Both the position numbers and the translations under genes were made by a program. A stretch of DNA of 64,000 bases from the NCBI RefSeq assembly GCF_014698505.1, contig NZ_JACJTD010000034.1, positions 20,851 through 84,850 of the forward strand. The letters run 5' to 3'. Origin of the DNA: Nostoc foliaceum FACHB-393 (GTDB lineage: Bacteria; Cyanobacteriota; Cyanobacteriia; Cyanobacteriales; Nostocaceae). Positions 53,159-63,009 of the stretch are shown here, piece by piece. Within the stretch, counting starts at the first letter, position 1. The number at the start of each line of letters is the position of its first letter. The notes below the pieces were generated by a model. That model was not told the DNA's origin, made no database searches, and saw only the letters and a list, made by a program, of their open reading frames with translations.

Positions 53159-54383
53159 CGAGATCGGCGATCGCTCCTGATGTAGAAACTACACTTTCAG
53201 GTTGATAGCGGATACCGGCTTGTTTAAAGCGATGTAAAGCTTCACCCAAGCGATCGCAATCTGCAATCAAACTGATTCTCACATACCCTTCACCGGCAAC
53301 CCCAAAAGCATTTCCTGGGGTAACCACAACGCCTGTTTGCTGCAACACGTTCAGGGCAAAATCTGTGGAACCAACGCCAACGGGACACTTCACCCAAAGA
53401 TACATTGTCGCCTTGGTTTTGGGGATATCCCAACCCAACTCTCCTAATCCTTGAATAAGGAAATCGCGGCGGGTACGGTAGCGTTGTTGTACCTCGTGCA
53501 AATACACATCTGGCAGTTGTAAAGCGGTTTCGGCTGCTTTTTGCAAGGCGGAAAAAATGCCGTAATCCAAGTTAGTTTTCAGTGTCCGCAAACCTTGAAT
53601 GACATGGCGGTTCCCCACCACAAACCCAACGCGCCAACCAGCCATATTATAGGTTTTAGATAAGGTGTGAAATTCCACACCAATATCTTTCGCACCGGGA
53701 ATTTCTAGCAAGCTGGTGGGTTGATAACCATCAAACGCTAACTCGGCATAACACAAGTCATGCACCAGCAGAATTTCATATTTGCGGGCAAACGCAACAA
53801 TTTCTTCAAAAAATTCGCGGGGTGCGGTGGCGGCGGTGGGATTGCTGGGATAGTTGAAATAAAGAATTTTAGCTTGTCTAGCAACCTCATCAGGAATTGC
53901 AGCTAAATCAATTAACCAGTCATTCTCTGGTTTGAGAATCAAACTGTGGATTTTCCCCCCTGCGATCGCAGGGCCGCGAAAATGGGCGGGATAAGCTGGG
54001 GAAGGAACCAGAACTAAATCACCAGGATTAACGTAGGCGATCGCTAAATGGGTTAATCCTTCTTTAGAACCCAGTAGCGGTAAAGCTTCACTATCGGGAT
54101 CGAGAACCACACCATAACGGCGATGATACCAGTTGGTGATCGCGCGGCGAAAACTAGCAGTCCCTTCAAACGGAGGATAACCGTGATTGGCGGGATCTTT
54201 CAAGGCTGCGATCGCAGCTTCTACAACTGGCGCAGGTGTTGCACCATCGGGGTTTCCCATACCCAAATCAATTAAATCTAACCCTTGTTCCCGGGCTTTA
54301 GCTTTTAGTTCATCTAAACGGGCAAATACATAGGGTGGCAGTTTTTGTATACGTTCTGCTGGGACAATCCAATCTAAACTCAT
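53151..54383 (-). CDS. Class I aminotransferase (AlaA/LL-DAP aminotransferase-like)
   Basis: A 410-residue PLP aminotransferase. LGMGNPDGATPAPVVEA, NPGDLVLVPSPAYPAH, FNYPSNPTAA and the PLP-lysine motif THTLSKTYNMAGWRVGF (written from the sequence as FHTLSKTYNMAGWR) are present. Members make alanine, aspartate or LL-diaminopimelate; substrate cannot be fixed. It overlaps the upstream alcohol dehydrogenase gene by four bases (ATGA), so translation is coupled, and its stop overlaps the convergent NB-ARC gene by eight bases. Confidence 0.88.
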   Translation of the reverse strand: MSLDWIVPAERIQKLPPYVFARLDELKAKAREQGLDLIDLGMGNPDGATPAPVVEAAIAALKDPANHGYPPFEGTASFRRAITNWYHRRYGVVLDPDSEALPLLGSKEGLTHLAIAYVNPGDLVLVPSPAYPAHFRGPAIAGGKIHSLILKPENDWLIDLAAIPDEVARQAKILYFNYPSNPTAATAPREFFEEIVAFARKYEILLVHDLCYAELAFDGYQPTSLLEIPGAKDIGVEFHTLSKTYNMAGWRVGFVVGNRHVIQGLRTLKTNLDYGIFSALQKAAETALQLPDVYLHEVQQRYRTRRDFLIQGLGELGWDIPKTKATMYLWVKCPVGVGSTDFALNVLQQTGVVVTPGNAFGVAGEGYVRISLIADCDRLGEALHRFKQAGIRYQPESVVSTSGAIADLVS

Positions 54384-55570
54384 GCTTCAACCTCGTCACT
54401 GATTCCCTTGGGCGAAACTCGATTCATATCTTTACTCTCTATAGGTGCAGTGGTGGAAACCATTGCCGCCATCAGCTGTTCTGGCGCGACTTTAAACGGA
54501 AGTCGATGGATGTCAGAATTAGGAACTAGGGCAATTTCAGCGGCTGTTTGCAACTCGCTTAATGTAATATTGCCCAATCCCAAATCACTTAATTTTTGGG
54601 GTAGTCCAATTTCTGTGTAGAACTTTAACAACTGTTGCCGTGCCGATGCTGCTAGTTGATTGCCTTGTAGCATTTCTTCTAAACGCAGTTGCACCAAAAT
54701 TCCAAAAGCAACTTTTTCGCCATGAATACTGCCATGTCCTGAAATATGCGTTAAACCATTATGCACGGCATGGGCAGCAACTGTGCGACACTGCGCCCCT
54801 CCAAGTCCCCCAACTACCCCAGCTAATAAAACAGTTGCGTCTACGACTTCTCGCCAAACTTCACTACCTGGTTCTTTCAAGGCGGCCGCTGACTTTTGCA
54901 AGAGGATATCTCGCAAAACTCGTGCTTGTTGCACCGCAGCAATAATTAAAGTGTCTTGCAAATGCCCACTGCTAACTGAGGCTTCATACCACTTAGCGAT
55001 CGCATCACCAATTCCAGCTATTAAAGTATGTTGTGGTGCAGTTTTAATCAAGTCATAATCAAGTATCAATAAATCGGGACAATGAGACAGCCCCACGTCG
55101 TAGAGAAACGCCCCGTCTTCCGAATAAACATTCGACAAGGCACTCCAAGCTGCACAGGTAGCCCCTGACGTAGGGATTGTTACCACTGGCAACTGTAACT
55201 GCTGCGCCAGTAATTTCGCTGTATCTAAAGCTTTGCCGCCGCCAACACCGATAATTACATCAGCTTTATGTTCTTTTGCCTTCTTCTGTAAAGATTTCAG
55301 GCTAGCTTCGCAGCAATCTGCACCATAAGAAGCTTGGGCATGATGTAACTGTTGCGTTTCTAAAACTGGTTGCAAATTCTTTTGGCTGATGGCGAGAGTA
55401 GATTCACCTGCCACAATTAAGGGACGACTTCCCAAACAGGCGATCTCTGCTGCGGCTGCTTGTAGCACCCCAGAACCACGAATTACTTTTGCAGGGGCAA
55501 CTGTGAGCGTCAATAACGGACTAGAGGTTTGAGTAGACAAAGAAGGTTGAGTAGAAAGTTGATTAGACAT
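54380..55570 (-). CDS. Iron-containing alcohol dehydrogenase (GldA-like)
   Basis: A 396-residue metal-dependent dehydrogenase of the glycerol dehydrogenase type: nucleotide motif IIGVGGGKALDTAKL, IPTSGATCAAWS, and the metal histidines in AAHAVHNGLTH and HISGHGSIHGEKV. The natural substrate is unknown. It is followed with a four-base overlap by the aminotransferase gene, suggesting that an aldehyde or keto product of one reaction feeds the other (inference). Confidence 0.85.
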   Translation of the reverse strand: MSNQLSTQPSLSTQTSSPLLTLTVAPAKVIRGSGVLQAAAAEIACLGSRPLIVAGESTLAISQKNLQPVLETQQLHHAQASYGADCCEASLKSLQKKAKEHKADVIIGVGGGKALDTAKLLAQQLQLPVVTIPTSGATCAAWSALSNVYSEDGAFLYDVGLSHCPDLLILDYDLIKTAPQHTLIAGIGDAIAKWYEASVSSGHLQDTLIIAAVQQARVLRDILLQKSAAALKEPGSEVWREVVDATVLLAGVVGGLGGAQCRTVAAHAVHNGLTHISGHGSIHGEKVAFGILVQLRLEEMLQGNQLAASARQQLLKFYTEIGLPQKLSDLGLGNITLSELQTAAEIALVPNSDIHRLPFKVAPEQLMAAMVSTTAPIESKDMNRVSPKGISDEVEA

Positions 55571-56229
55571 ATAATTTAGTTTGCCAAAACCTTGATATTT
55601 CTTAATCTAATAGACTTGCAGCCAAGGATACTTGTTGCCACGCTTTTTTCAGGATGGCTACAAGCTTGCATCTGACTCAACTAGGTTTTAACCGATTTAA
55701 TAAAAAAGACAAAGCCCATCGCCAACTGGTTAAGCAAATTGACGACTTTGCTTGAATCTGTGATGTCCATTAGTCTGAAATTCCGAACTATCAAAGTTTT
55801 GAATAACCGTATAATTAACATTACCATTCTCAGATTCTCAATAAAAGTCATTGAGAACTGAATAATGTGTCGATGGTCATTATCAGCTATGGATAAGTAC
55901 CTAGGTACATACATCTATCTGTATGCCTCCACAGCCAACTCATGTGCCGCAAAGACTTGTGAAAATGGCAACAGTGGTAATTAGAATAACAACTGAAAAA
56001 TCACAACTATCAATACCCATTACCTGCACGCTGATTGACTTTTACCCACAGTGGAACTACTAGAGTGTGAATATCTTAATCTAAATATAACTATTAATGT
56101 ATCAGTAAATACAAAATAAATTTTGTCATCCTGATAACAGGTAAATTATTGTGTCCTGTGAAATGGGTCAGAGGGGATAAGGAGAAACTTCTACAAAAAT
56201 TCCTCCCTGATCCCCTAACTCCGTGCTTC
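55571..56229. other. Intergenic region
   Basis: No gene is supported. A minus-strand frame at 55681-55914 (77 residues) has a weak hydrophobic pattern but no homology that I recognise, no ribosome site and no conserved feature. The rest is AT-rich, with a terminator-poor stretch before ycf51's 3' end. Confidence 0.5.
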
Positions 56230-56751
56230 TTAAGCGGTGGGTTTTGGCAATTGGGCGAAATTGTCTGTGTAAATTTTGACTGTGACAGGGGAATTTTGAC
56301 GAGAAACTAGCGATCGCTTGGCCTCACCCAAGTAAACTGGTACAGAAGTCCCTGGTTCTGGGTGGATAATGGTACGGGCGCGAACTGTCAATTTTTCGTC
56401 TTCCCGTGTACCTGAGCGACCATAAGAAAACAAATTACTGGCTGCTTGACGTAAAGTTGCTTCTAATTGTGTGGGTGTAATTTGGGGTGATGTGGCAATC
56501 ACCGCTTGTGTTGACCCATTGTCATAAACTAGAGTGTACCGGGCTGCTCCTGGAATCACAGTCCGACTCAATGGGACTATCGAAAGTCCAAATAAACCAC
56601 CCGTCAGCACCAGCATAAAGCCAGTCGTACCCACCAGGCGAAAGCGGATGCCCCATTTGAGAATAAAAGCCAAAACTGTTAAGGCAGCAAATACCAAGGT
56701 AGCTATGCCTGACCATTGGGTGTACTGAAGAAAGTCAGCTGTTGTGAGCAT
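56230..56751 (-). CDS. ycf51: Ycf51 family protein
   Basis: A 173-residue protein found in cyanobacteria and algal plastids. It starts MLTTADFLQYTQWSGIATLV, has two membrane helices (about 16-36 and 43-62) and a soluble domain with LEATLRQAASNLFSYGR and PVTVKIYTDN. Function is unknown; it is a membrane protein with an exposed C-terminal domain. It stands alone. Confidence 0.88.
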   Translation of the reverse strand: MLTTADFLQYTQWSGIATLVFAALTVLAFILKWGIRFRLVGTTGFMLVLTGGLFGLSIVPLSRTVIPGAARYTLVYDNGSTQAVIATSPQITPTQLEATLRQAASNLFSYGRSGTREDEKLTVRARTIIHPEPGTSVPVYLGEAKRSLVSRQNSPVTVKIYTDNFAQLPKPTA

Positions 56752-57200
56752 AAGGTTGGTTATGGATGCGTCTTTTTTTCGTTACCGACACACCCATTTT
56801 ACCGAGAGCTTACACTATAGAGGTTATCGTAGTCTTTAATTCTCCGTTTTTCACATACAAATAGATAGGCTGTAGCGGGTTACAAAGACCTAGCTTAATT
56901 TCAATAATCATGTTTTATACTTCTTGATAAAAGATAAAAATTTTGAGATATTCCGTCAAATTCAATATCTTTTAAAATTATGCTTAACTGAGTAAAAATA
57001 ATAAAAATACAAAAGGGCACCTACAAGAGATGCCCGTCATGCAGGAAAACCCCAAAGGGTTGTCCCCACACCTTCCCAACAATCAGCAACAGTGACTAAT
57101 TAGGTATTAGTCACACTCACAGTCACAGACGTGAATATAGTAATCTTATTAACTTAAAACTATAAATGTCCCCAGTGCATACACTGAAAACAACTAATGC
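56752..57200. other. Intergenic region with stacked hairpins, possible small RNA
   Basis: On the minus strand, 57113-57093 forms a hairpin (TGACTAAT...ATTAGTCA); then AACCCTTTGGGGTT (57062-57049) and finally a terminator-like GGGCA...TGCCC followed by TTTTGTATTTTTATT (about 57035-57001). This order resembles a small RNA or a long structured 3' end of the O-antigen-ligase-like gene, whose stop is at 57201. The AT-rich remainder up to 56752 holds the ycf51 promoter. I do not recognise a known RNA family. Confidence 0.45.
57001..57036 (-). terminator. Intrinsic terminator (minus strand)
   Basis: GGGCA stem, 11-base loop and TGCCC followed on the minus strand by TTTTGTATTTTTATT. It is 165 bases beyond the stop of the gene at 57201-58526 and the strongest T-tract hairpin nearby. 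Confidence 0.55.
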
Positions 57201-58526
57201 CTAATTTTGATGATATCCCAGCCTGTGTTGTTGATTATAACGATGTACTACTCCACAAATAGCAGCCAAAATTAACCATGAAAGCGTATTCAATCGAAAA
57301 TCGAAAAGCGTTACATCTACTGTATTCAATAGAACCCACCCAACAAAAGCCAGAAAATAACTGAAAAATATCAATCTGTCTTCTGTATTTATATATTTTG
57401 ACTTTCGCAATAATTGCCCGCCTGAAATCAAAATCCAAGCAAGTAAACCACAAAATAAAAAAGTACTGGGAAAACCAGTTTCAGCAGATAACATCAAAAA
57501 CAAATTATGGGGATGACCTAAGGGAATCTGCATCTTTGCTCTGTAGAGTCCACTAAAACTGCGTAACCCCCAGCCAGTCCAAGGATGTTCTTGAGCTAAA
57601 GACCAGGCAAACTGCCACTGAGTTTTTCGCATTAAAGCAACTGGTCTATCTGGATACATATCGTCATTTAATCTTGCCCAAAAGAAAGCAGGAACTACCC
57701 GGCGAAAAAATTGAGCGACTGGTGAGGGTGCAAAAGCTGCCAAAAGCACACTAGAGACGATCGCAGCCACACCACCCATAAGAATGCGCCAACCTTGGTA
57801 GAGTGCATAAGCTAAACAGGCAAAAATAGCGATCGCCCACCCATTGCGCGAGTTGGTAAAAATCAAGGCAATGAAATTTGTAATCATCGCCACGCTTAGA
57901 AAGAGGAGGGGGAGAAATGATTTTTGACTCTTGACTCTTAGTTGCTGATATTTTTCTAACCACAACCCTAGACCAAGGATGAAAACTATAACTAGATAAG
58001 CTGCGAAAGTGTTAGCGTGCAAGAAGAGTGAAGCTATGCGACCTGGCGGATTTCCTCCTGGTGCGATCGTCCAATCCAACACAATCCATAAAATCTCTAA
58101 CTTCAAACTCCAGCCCAAAAATAATTGCCCCAAGCCAATAATCACCATCGGCATAGAACCGATTACCAAAATCCAAGCCATTTGCCGCAATTGGGCAAAT
58201 GTTTGAATTAGAGCGCTATGGGCAGCAAAAAATAAAAAGAATGGTAATAAATTAAATAAGCCGAGGAAAGCTGCTGTCTTATCATCGGCAAATCCAGCAC
58301 TCACGATTAGCAACACACTCAAAAGGGCAAATCCCCAATTGAGGGGGCGGCGACTAATTTTGCGGTATTGTTTCAACCAAGTTATTAATGATACAAAACC
58401 TATAGTCACAGCCCCCAATAAAGGACTCAATGGGAAGATTAACAGTGCCCATAGAGAGTAGTTCCACGAAAATTGCCAACGAGACTTGAAATAGTCAAAA
58501 ACCTTGTTCAAGCTGGTTCCCAACAT
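57201..58526 (-). CDS. O-antigen ligase-like polytopic membrane protein
   Basis: A 441-residue protein with about 11-12 membrane helices and the large loop typical of the Wzy/WaaL family: GWGLRSFSGLYRAKM and PLGHPHNLFLMLSAETGFPS near the second half. It is also related to IctB-type proteins. It probably joins or polymerises a surface polysaccharide. Start ATG 58526 overlaps the YaaW gene's 3' end by 19 bases, so the two are co-translated. Confidence 0.82.
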   Translation of the reverse strand: MLGTSLNKVFDYFKSRWQFSWNYSLWALLIFPLSPLLGAVTIGFVSLITWLKQYRKISRRPLNWGFALLSVLLIVSAGFADDKTAAFLGLFNLLPFFLFFAAHSALIQTFAQLRQMAWILVIGSMPMVIIGLGQLFLGWSLKLEILWIVLDWTIAPGGNPPGRIASLFLHANTFAAYLVIVFILGLGLWLEKYQQLRVKSQKSFLPLLFLSVAMITNFIALIFTNSRNGWAIAIFACLAYALYQGWRILMGGVAAIVSSVLLAAFAPSPVAQFFRRVVPAFFWARLNDDMYPDRPVALMRKTQWQFAWSLAQEHPWTGWGLRSFSGLYRAKMQIPLGHPHNLFLMLSAETGFPSTFLFCGLLAWILISGGQLLRKSKYINTEDRLIFFSYFLAFVGWVLLNTVDVTLFDFRLNTLSWLILAAICGVVHRYNQQHRLGYHQN

Positions 58527-59350
58527 TCCTCACGAGTGAGGCGAATTTGAGCTAAAGCGAAAATAGTAGGGATGATCCGACCATAGTTAGTGGCGATCGC
58601 TCTCCACCCTAAATCCGCAAAAAACCAAGTCCACATTATCGGCCCAATCACGGCAAACATACTGCGGGCTGCCCCATAACGAGCAGCATTCACAGTCATA
58701 CCTCGTTGGGCCATTCGCATAGCTAGATAGCTTTTAAACTTCGTTGTAGCTACTTCTGAACCTGTAATCGCCGCTTGTTTGGCTACTTCATAGGTAGCAA
58801 AGTGGATGGCAAATTGACGGGCAATTTGCTTAAGCACAAGTGGCTGGAGAAGAGAAGTCACCGCTAATGCACTACCGCCTTTGAAAAGTAACCCCAAGGG
58901 GTCACGCTGCAATAAAAGTGGTAGCGGTTCTTTTAGTTCTGATTTGACAAGATGACGCTGCACTCGTAGAGTCAATTTCTGCTTTTCTTGTTCAGGCAAT
59001 TTTTTCCACACCTGTCCTAGTAGATGCAAAAATACTTCTGCTTCTAAATCAATGGTTGCCAGTTGATTAGAATAGGGAATTTTTAGATACTTACATACTT
59101 GAACTAAGGCTTGTCGGTAAGTTACCTGGCCTGTGCGTCCCCGCAATACCGTCATTCCATCTGCTGCCAAAAAACGAAAGCGACCCTCTAGTGCATCTAG
59201 CCAAGCTTTGCGGTCTTGGCTTTGCACTTCGATGGGTTCGGGTGTGTGTATATAGTCTAGGGGATTGAACTTACGACTAAATAGAATTGCCGTTAAGTCT
59301 TGCAATTCTTCTTCGGTCGCTAACTCTAGCGCCGCCCTCATCTCATCCAA
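58508..59350 (-). CDS. YaaW family protein (UPF0174/DUF3944)
   Basis: A 280-residue YaaW-type protein. The N-terminal half starts MRAALELATEEELQDLTAIL and has a ubiquinol-cytochrome-type chaperone-like helical region; the C-terminal half contains hydrophobic stretches (about 160-185 and 215-260, FAVIGPIMWTWFFADLGWRA). Function unknown; membrane association is likely. It is upstream of and overlaps the O-antigen-ligase-like gene. Confidence 0.8.
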   Translation of the reverse strand: MDEMRAALELATEEELQDLTAILFSRKFNPLDYIHTPEPIEVQSQDRKAWLDALEGRFRFLAADGMTVLRGRTGQVTYRQALVQVCKYLKIPYSNQLATIDLEAEVFLHLLGQVWKKLPEQEKQKLTLRVQRHLVKSELKEPLPLLLQRDPLGLLFKGGSALAVTSLLQPLVLKQIARQFAIHFATYEVAKQAAITGSEVATTKFKSYLAMRMAQRGMTVNAARYGAARSMFAVIGPIMWTWFFADLGWRAIATNYGRIIPTIFALAQIRLTREECWEPA

Positions 59351-59494
59351 TTTCCCTTCCTCCCTTCCATGCAGCTTTCTGTACCTTATTCTACTATTAG
59401 CTTTCAGCAGTCATTAGTAGTAATTTTGTCCTTTGATAATAACGAATAACTAATGACCAATAACTAATAACCAATGACTAAGGACTACTGACTC

Positions 59495-60559
59495 ATGACT
59501 GATATTGCAGTGATTGGTGCCGGAATAGCTGGTTTAGTCTGCGCCCAGCAGTTAAGTCAAGCTGGATATTCGGTGCTAGTGGTAGAAAAGTCCCGTGGTT
59601 TGGGAGGAAGACTAGCTACACGCCGATTGCATGGAACTTTGGCGGATCATGGGGCTTGTTACCTGAAGCCAAAGGGTGAATTGTTGGGACGTTTTGTGGA
59701 GATATTGCGATCGCGCCATATCCTCGAAGTTTGGACGGAGGAGGTTTACGAACTCACAGCAGGTGCTCCTTTATCTGAACCCAAAAACCGCAGTCCGCGA
59801 TATGTTGCACCTGAGGGAATGAGTGCGATCGCTAAATCTCTCGCCCCAGGTTTAGAAATATTACTGAATCAGCGTGTCATTGCTATTACCCCAACTTCCG
59901 AAGATAGTTGGCATTTGGCTCTCGAATCTAGCAACGAAGAATTAACTGTAAAAGCTTTAGTTGTCGCCATTCCTGCACCCCAAGCTGTGATGCTGTTAGA
60001 ACCTTTGGGTGAAAGTATATTGGATGCAGTCTTTCTTGATAACTTGCGTTCTGTAGAATTTTATCCTTCGATTAGTGCGATCGCTGGATATCCTCCCACA
60101 TCCCAACCACTCCCTCAGTGGAAAGCTCTAACTTTTGTGGATGATGCTGATTTAGCATGGATTGGTTTGGATAGTAGCAAGCGTTCTAATCCTCAACAAC
60201 CACATTTTGTGGTGCAAAGTAGCGCTGATTTCGCCCAACGCCATCTAGAATCCCAGGATTTACAACCGGCTGGACAGTATATGTTGCAACGAGCCGCTGG
60301 ATCTCTGTCGCTCCCTTGGCTGAATATGCCCGAATGGATGCAAGTACATCGTTGGCGTTATGCCTTTCCTAGCCGTCCTTGGCACGAAGCTTTTCTGTCT
60401 GCCGGAACTCCTCTACCTTTAGTTTGCTGTGGTGATTGGTGTGGCGGCAATCTTGTGGAAAGTGCGATGGTTTCTGGATTAGCTGCTGCTAATGAAGTTA
60501 ATAATCAGTTGCGTCATCTACCTTTAGAAAATGTGAACTTTCTCAACGTTTTTACCTGA
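59495..60559 (+). CDS. FAD-dependent amine-oxidase/renalase-like oxidoreductase
   Basis: A 354-residue flavoprotein. The dinucleotide motif IGAGIAGLVCAQQL has GAGIAG at 8-13, then VVEKSRGLGGRLATRR, the flavin-binding RGLGGR block, GMSAIAKSL and a C-terminal FAD motif CGDWCGGNLVESAMVSGLAAA. It is soluble. Renalase-like proteins oxidise aberrant NAD(P)H isomers, and many cyanobacterial members have no known substrate. Monocistronic; short ACTAATGACCAATAAC repeats precede the gene. Confidence 0.88.
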   Translation: MTDIAVIGAGIAGLVCAQQLSQAGYSVLVVEKSRGLGGRLATRRLHGTLADHGACYLKPKGELLGRFVEILRSRHILEVWTEEVYELTAGAPLSEPKNRSPRYVAPEGMSAIAKSLAPGLEILLNQRVIAITPTSEDSWHLALESSNEELTVKALVVAIPAPQAVMLLEPLGESILDAVFLDNLRSVEFYPSISAIAGYPPTSQPLPQWKALTFVDDADLAWIGLDSSKRSNPQQPHFVVQSSADFAQRHLESQDLQPAGQYMLQRAAGSLSLPWLNMPEWMQVHRWRYAFPSRPWHEAFLSAGTPLPLVCCGDWCGGNLVESAMVSGLAAANEVNNQLRHLPLENVNFLNVFT

Positions 60560-61092
60560 TCCTTTCATCTGTCGTTAGACTGATTTTGCACTACAGCGAG
60601 TCGCTATTTTTCTGACTCACTAAATCAACGTGCAACAAATAAGTTTTTTAGATGAAACAGCAATTTTTGCAGCAAGCCTAAAATGTGATATAAATTACCA
60701 AGAAAGGTTAACTTCATTAAAAACTTGTTCCTAATTCAAGTTGTTTTATTGCTGTTAGTCTTGATCCCCTATCTTTAATGCTGCGTTTCGTGTAAATTTC
60801 TGCCTTTTTGGCAGAAATTTGAAATAATTAGGATTATAAATATAAAATGTCGAGAAGTTGTCAGCATATTGGATGCTATCTTCATTAAGTCATACTGTGA
60901 AAAAGTATAGACTTTAACTAAAATAAGCAAGGACAAATGTCTGATATTCAACCAGTATAAAAGACTAGTTTTGGGATTTCTTGCATCTATCAGTTGGATT
61001 ATTTCTAACTGATTGTCATAACGACGTTGCCATCTAAAAAAGTTATTTTCTCCACCAATCATTGACTGGAATAAAAAAGGGGTTTAAAAATC
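60560..61092. other. Intergenic region with a perfect hairpin
   Basis: No gene supported. 60794-60820 is a perfect 11-bp inverted repeat (AAATTTCTGCC, TTTTT, GGCAGAAATTT). The minus-strand frame 60775-61062 covers it and lacks any recognisable feature. The promoter of the ComFB-like gene should be in 60900-61092. Confidence 0.55.
60794..60820. terminator. 11-bp perfect inverted repeat
   Basis: AAATTTCTGCC, loop TTTTT, GGCAGAAATTT. It could be a terminator for the FAD oxidoreductase 235 bases upstream or an operator; the AT-rich flanks permit either. Confidence 0.4.
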
Positions 61093-61470
61093 ATGAAAAC
61101 GGTAGTCAATTTAACACAGCAATCAGTAGTAAGTGAGATTGAAAGCGTTTTGGATACATATCCATACCATCCATATCAACAAGCCTTTGCGATTCCTGAC
61201 TTACGCCAAGAGCTAATTGCTTTCGTCCTCAACCGCATTCCCTCCTTTTACAGCGCGATGTCTGACGCACAGATTCCGCTAGCTGAAGCTGAACAAGGAA
61301 ACTTGGCTTATTACAAATTGCCTCGTAAACCCTTAGAGCAGCAACTACACTTACAGAATTTGATTCACCAAGGTATTTGTTTAATCGTTCAAGAAAAGTC
61401 AGATTGGATTAGCCACCATGTTTGTGAAACAGTTCAATCAACTTGTGAACCCTCTCACTGGTTTGGTTAA
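61093..61470 (+). CDS. ComFB-like protein
   Basis: The 125-residue product resembles the late-competence ComFB family: an N-terminal helical part followed by LRQELIAFVLNRIPSFYSAM (about 37-56), which matches the AYVLNRLPPLY-type core, and two cysteines near the end (HHVCETVQSTCE). Cyanobacterial ComFB proteins have recently been linked to cyclic dinucleotide binding (from memory), which would make it a candidate second-messenger receptor. Start ATG 61093 lies after AAAAGGGG. Confidence 0.75.
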   Translation: MKTVVNLTQQSVVSEIESVLDTYPYHPYQQAFAIPDLRQELIAFVLNRIPSFYSAMSDAQIPLAEAEQGNLAYYKLPRKPLEQQLHLQNLIHQGICLIVQEKSDWISHHVCETVQSTCEPSHWFG

Positions 61471-61660
61471 TAGTTTTAACAAGATTTGGCTCTCTGCTGA
61501 GATATCATAATGCCCGCAGTGAATTTTTAATTTTTGAGCTAATCCCATGACTCAAGTCAGTGTAAAACTCGTGGGAATAGCTCAATATTTTTTTAAGCAT
61601 ATTGCTTGCTATTGAGGTGTAAAATTTGACAATCAATAGGTTCAAAGGACATCCCAGGAC

Positions 61661-62509
61661 ATGAGAAAAATAACTGCTCTAATGTTGGTAAGTATTACTG
61701 TGACTGTCGGGATGGGAGCATTAACACCCAAAGCCACTAATGCTCAATTATTTTACCCACCAGCAAGCGATCGCCATTCAATAATGGTAATCGGGCAAGG
61801 AGTAGTGAAAGTGCCAGCAGATACAGCGGATATTGAATTGGTATTCAGTAGGGGAGCTAGCAATGATGAGTTAGAAACGCAACCATCATCTCTACCTGAA
61901 GCCCGTCGCTTGTCCTCACGGACTCTACTCTTAAATTACAAAACAGCAGCAGAATCTTTACCAAACACAAAATCTCTAACTAAAGCAACTCTCCAGCCTG
62001 TAGTTAATAGCCTAGTTGCAAAAGGAATTAGGGCTGATAAAATTCAAGTGCAAATTAGCAGTAATTCCAGTGAAAATAGCGCCAAAATATTGGTGAGACT
62101 GGAAAAGCCAACACGTGTTAGCGCAGCTCCTCCTTTGGAGGCTCGCGTCCAGGAAATTGTTGCTACAGCAAACAAAGCGACAAGTGAAATTGAAAATCTT
62201 TCGGTCAAAAGTGTGGGCGTTGAGTATGCAGCCAATGACTGTCAAGCTTTGCAGAGTTCAGTTTATCAATCAGCAATGAAAGACGCTCAAAGTCGCGCTC
62301 AGGCTTTAGCAACTGCTATGGGTGTTAAACTTGATACTCCTTCTATAGCCGAACCTTTTTATACATTATTTTATCCCTCATGTAGTTCTAAAACTGGAGT
62401 TCCTTTGCCGTCATTTGCTAGTTTTTTATTATCACCAGCTTATAATCCAGATGCTCCGGCAGAAGTAGAAATGAAAAAGGATATTTTTGTGACATATACA
62501 ACGAAATAA
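61661..62509 (+). CDS. SIMPL domain (DUF541) secreted protein
   Basis: A 282-residue protein with a Sec signal (MRKITALMLVSITVTVGMGA, cleaved near TNAQ) and a SIMPL/BP26-like domain (MVIGQGVVKVPADTADIELV, AQSRAQALATAMGVKL as in the family). Members form channel-like or oligomeric periplasmic/outer-membrane assemblies. Start is ATG 61661 after CCAGGACATG; the mature protein has two Cys residues in the C-terminal half. Monocistronic. Confidence 0.88.
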   Translation: MRKITALMLVSITVTVGMGALTPKATNAQLFYPPASDRHSIMVIGQGVVKVPADTADIELVFSRGASNDELETQPSSLPEARRLSSRTLLLNYKTAAESLPNTKSLTKATLQPVVNSLVAKGIRADKIQVQISSNSSENSAKILVRLEKPTRVSAAPPLEARVQEIVATANKATSEIENLSVKSVGVEYAANDCQALQSSVYQSAMKDAQSRAQALATAMGVKLDTPSIAEPFYTLFYPSCSSKTGVPLPSFASFLLSPAYNPDAPAEVEMKKDIFVTYTTK

Positions 62510-62783
62510 TCATTTATATTACGTGTCTCTCACTTTGATTGAGTCAAGATTAGGAGTGCGATCGCTTGATTATTTTGCCTTGGCTGTAAACAACTCTAAT
62601 AATGAAAAAACTCCAGAAATGTTTGTGACAAATCTGGAGTCAGGAAAGATACGCATTTACCTATACCAAATTTTCACCGTGAGAGCATTCTACGTCATCA
62701 GGGTATACACTCAAATACAGTTAAAGATGTCTGAGGATCAACTGCTGTGCTTCTCGTTTACACAACTTCTCTGTTGAAAGTAA

Positions 62784-62820
62784 CGCAAAACAGCCCCAGA
62801 TGTACTGAGGCTGTTTTGCG
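62784..62820. terminator. 12-bp perfect stem hairpin
   Basis: CGCAAAACAGCC, 13-base loop, GGCTGTTTTGCG. TTTTGCG follows the stem on the plus strand and the arms contain a T-run, so it may terminate a transcript from the SIMPL gene. Confidence 0.55.
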
Positions 62821-62980
62821 AGAGTTGTTTGGCAGGAGGGGTACATCAATAAGTGATGCCCCGTGTTAAATATAGATAATTCAGTATGCATCCTTATTCA
62901 GCCGTGTTTTGGCATATCAGGATGATTTGGAAAATTGCGTAGGCGCAGCCCGTCGTAGACATCGCTTTTTCCAAAAAGAA

Positions 62981-63009
62981 ACTCCAGATGCACTTAAGGC
63001 ATCTGGAGT
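62981..63009. terminator. 11-bp perfect stem hairpin upstream of the VOC gene
   Basis: ACTCCAGATGC, 7-base loop, GCATCTGGAGT. Its stem starts like that of 62610-62640, so both belong to one repeat family. It is 81 bases before the VOC start and may be in its leader. Confidence 0.55.

Noticed and set aside
55681..55914. 77-residue minus-strand frame
   Set aside because: No recognisable family, no ribosome site, AT-rich context; could be a strain-specific small gene but cannot be supported.
60775..61062. 95-residue minus-strand frame upstream of the ComFB-like gene
   Set aside because: Overlaps a perfect hairpin and the promoter region; no conserved features.
62523..62777. 84-residue plus-strand frame after the SIMPL gene
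   Set aside because: Includes a hairpin and a copy of the VOC leader; more likely remnant or leader than a gene.
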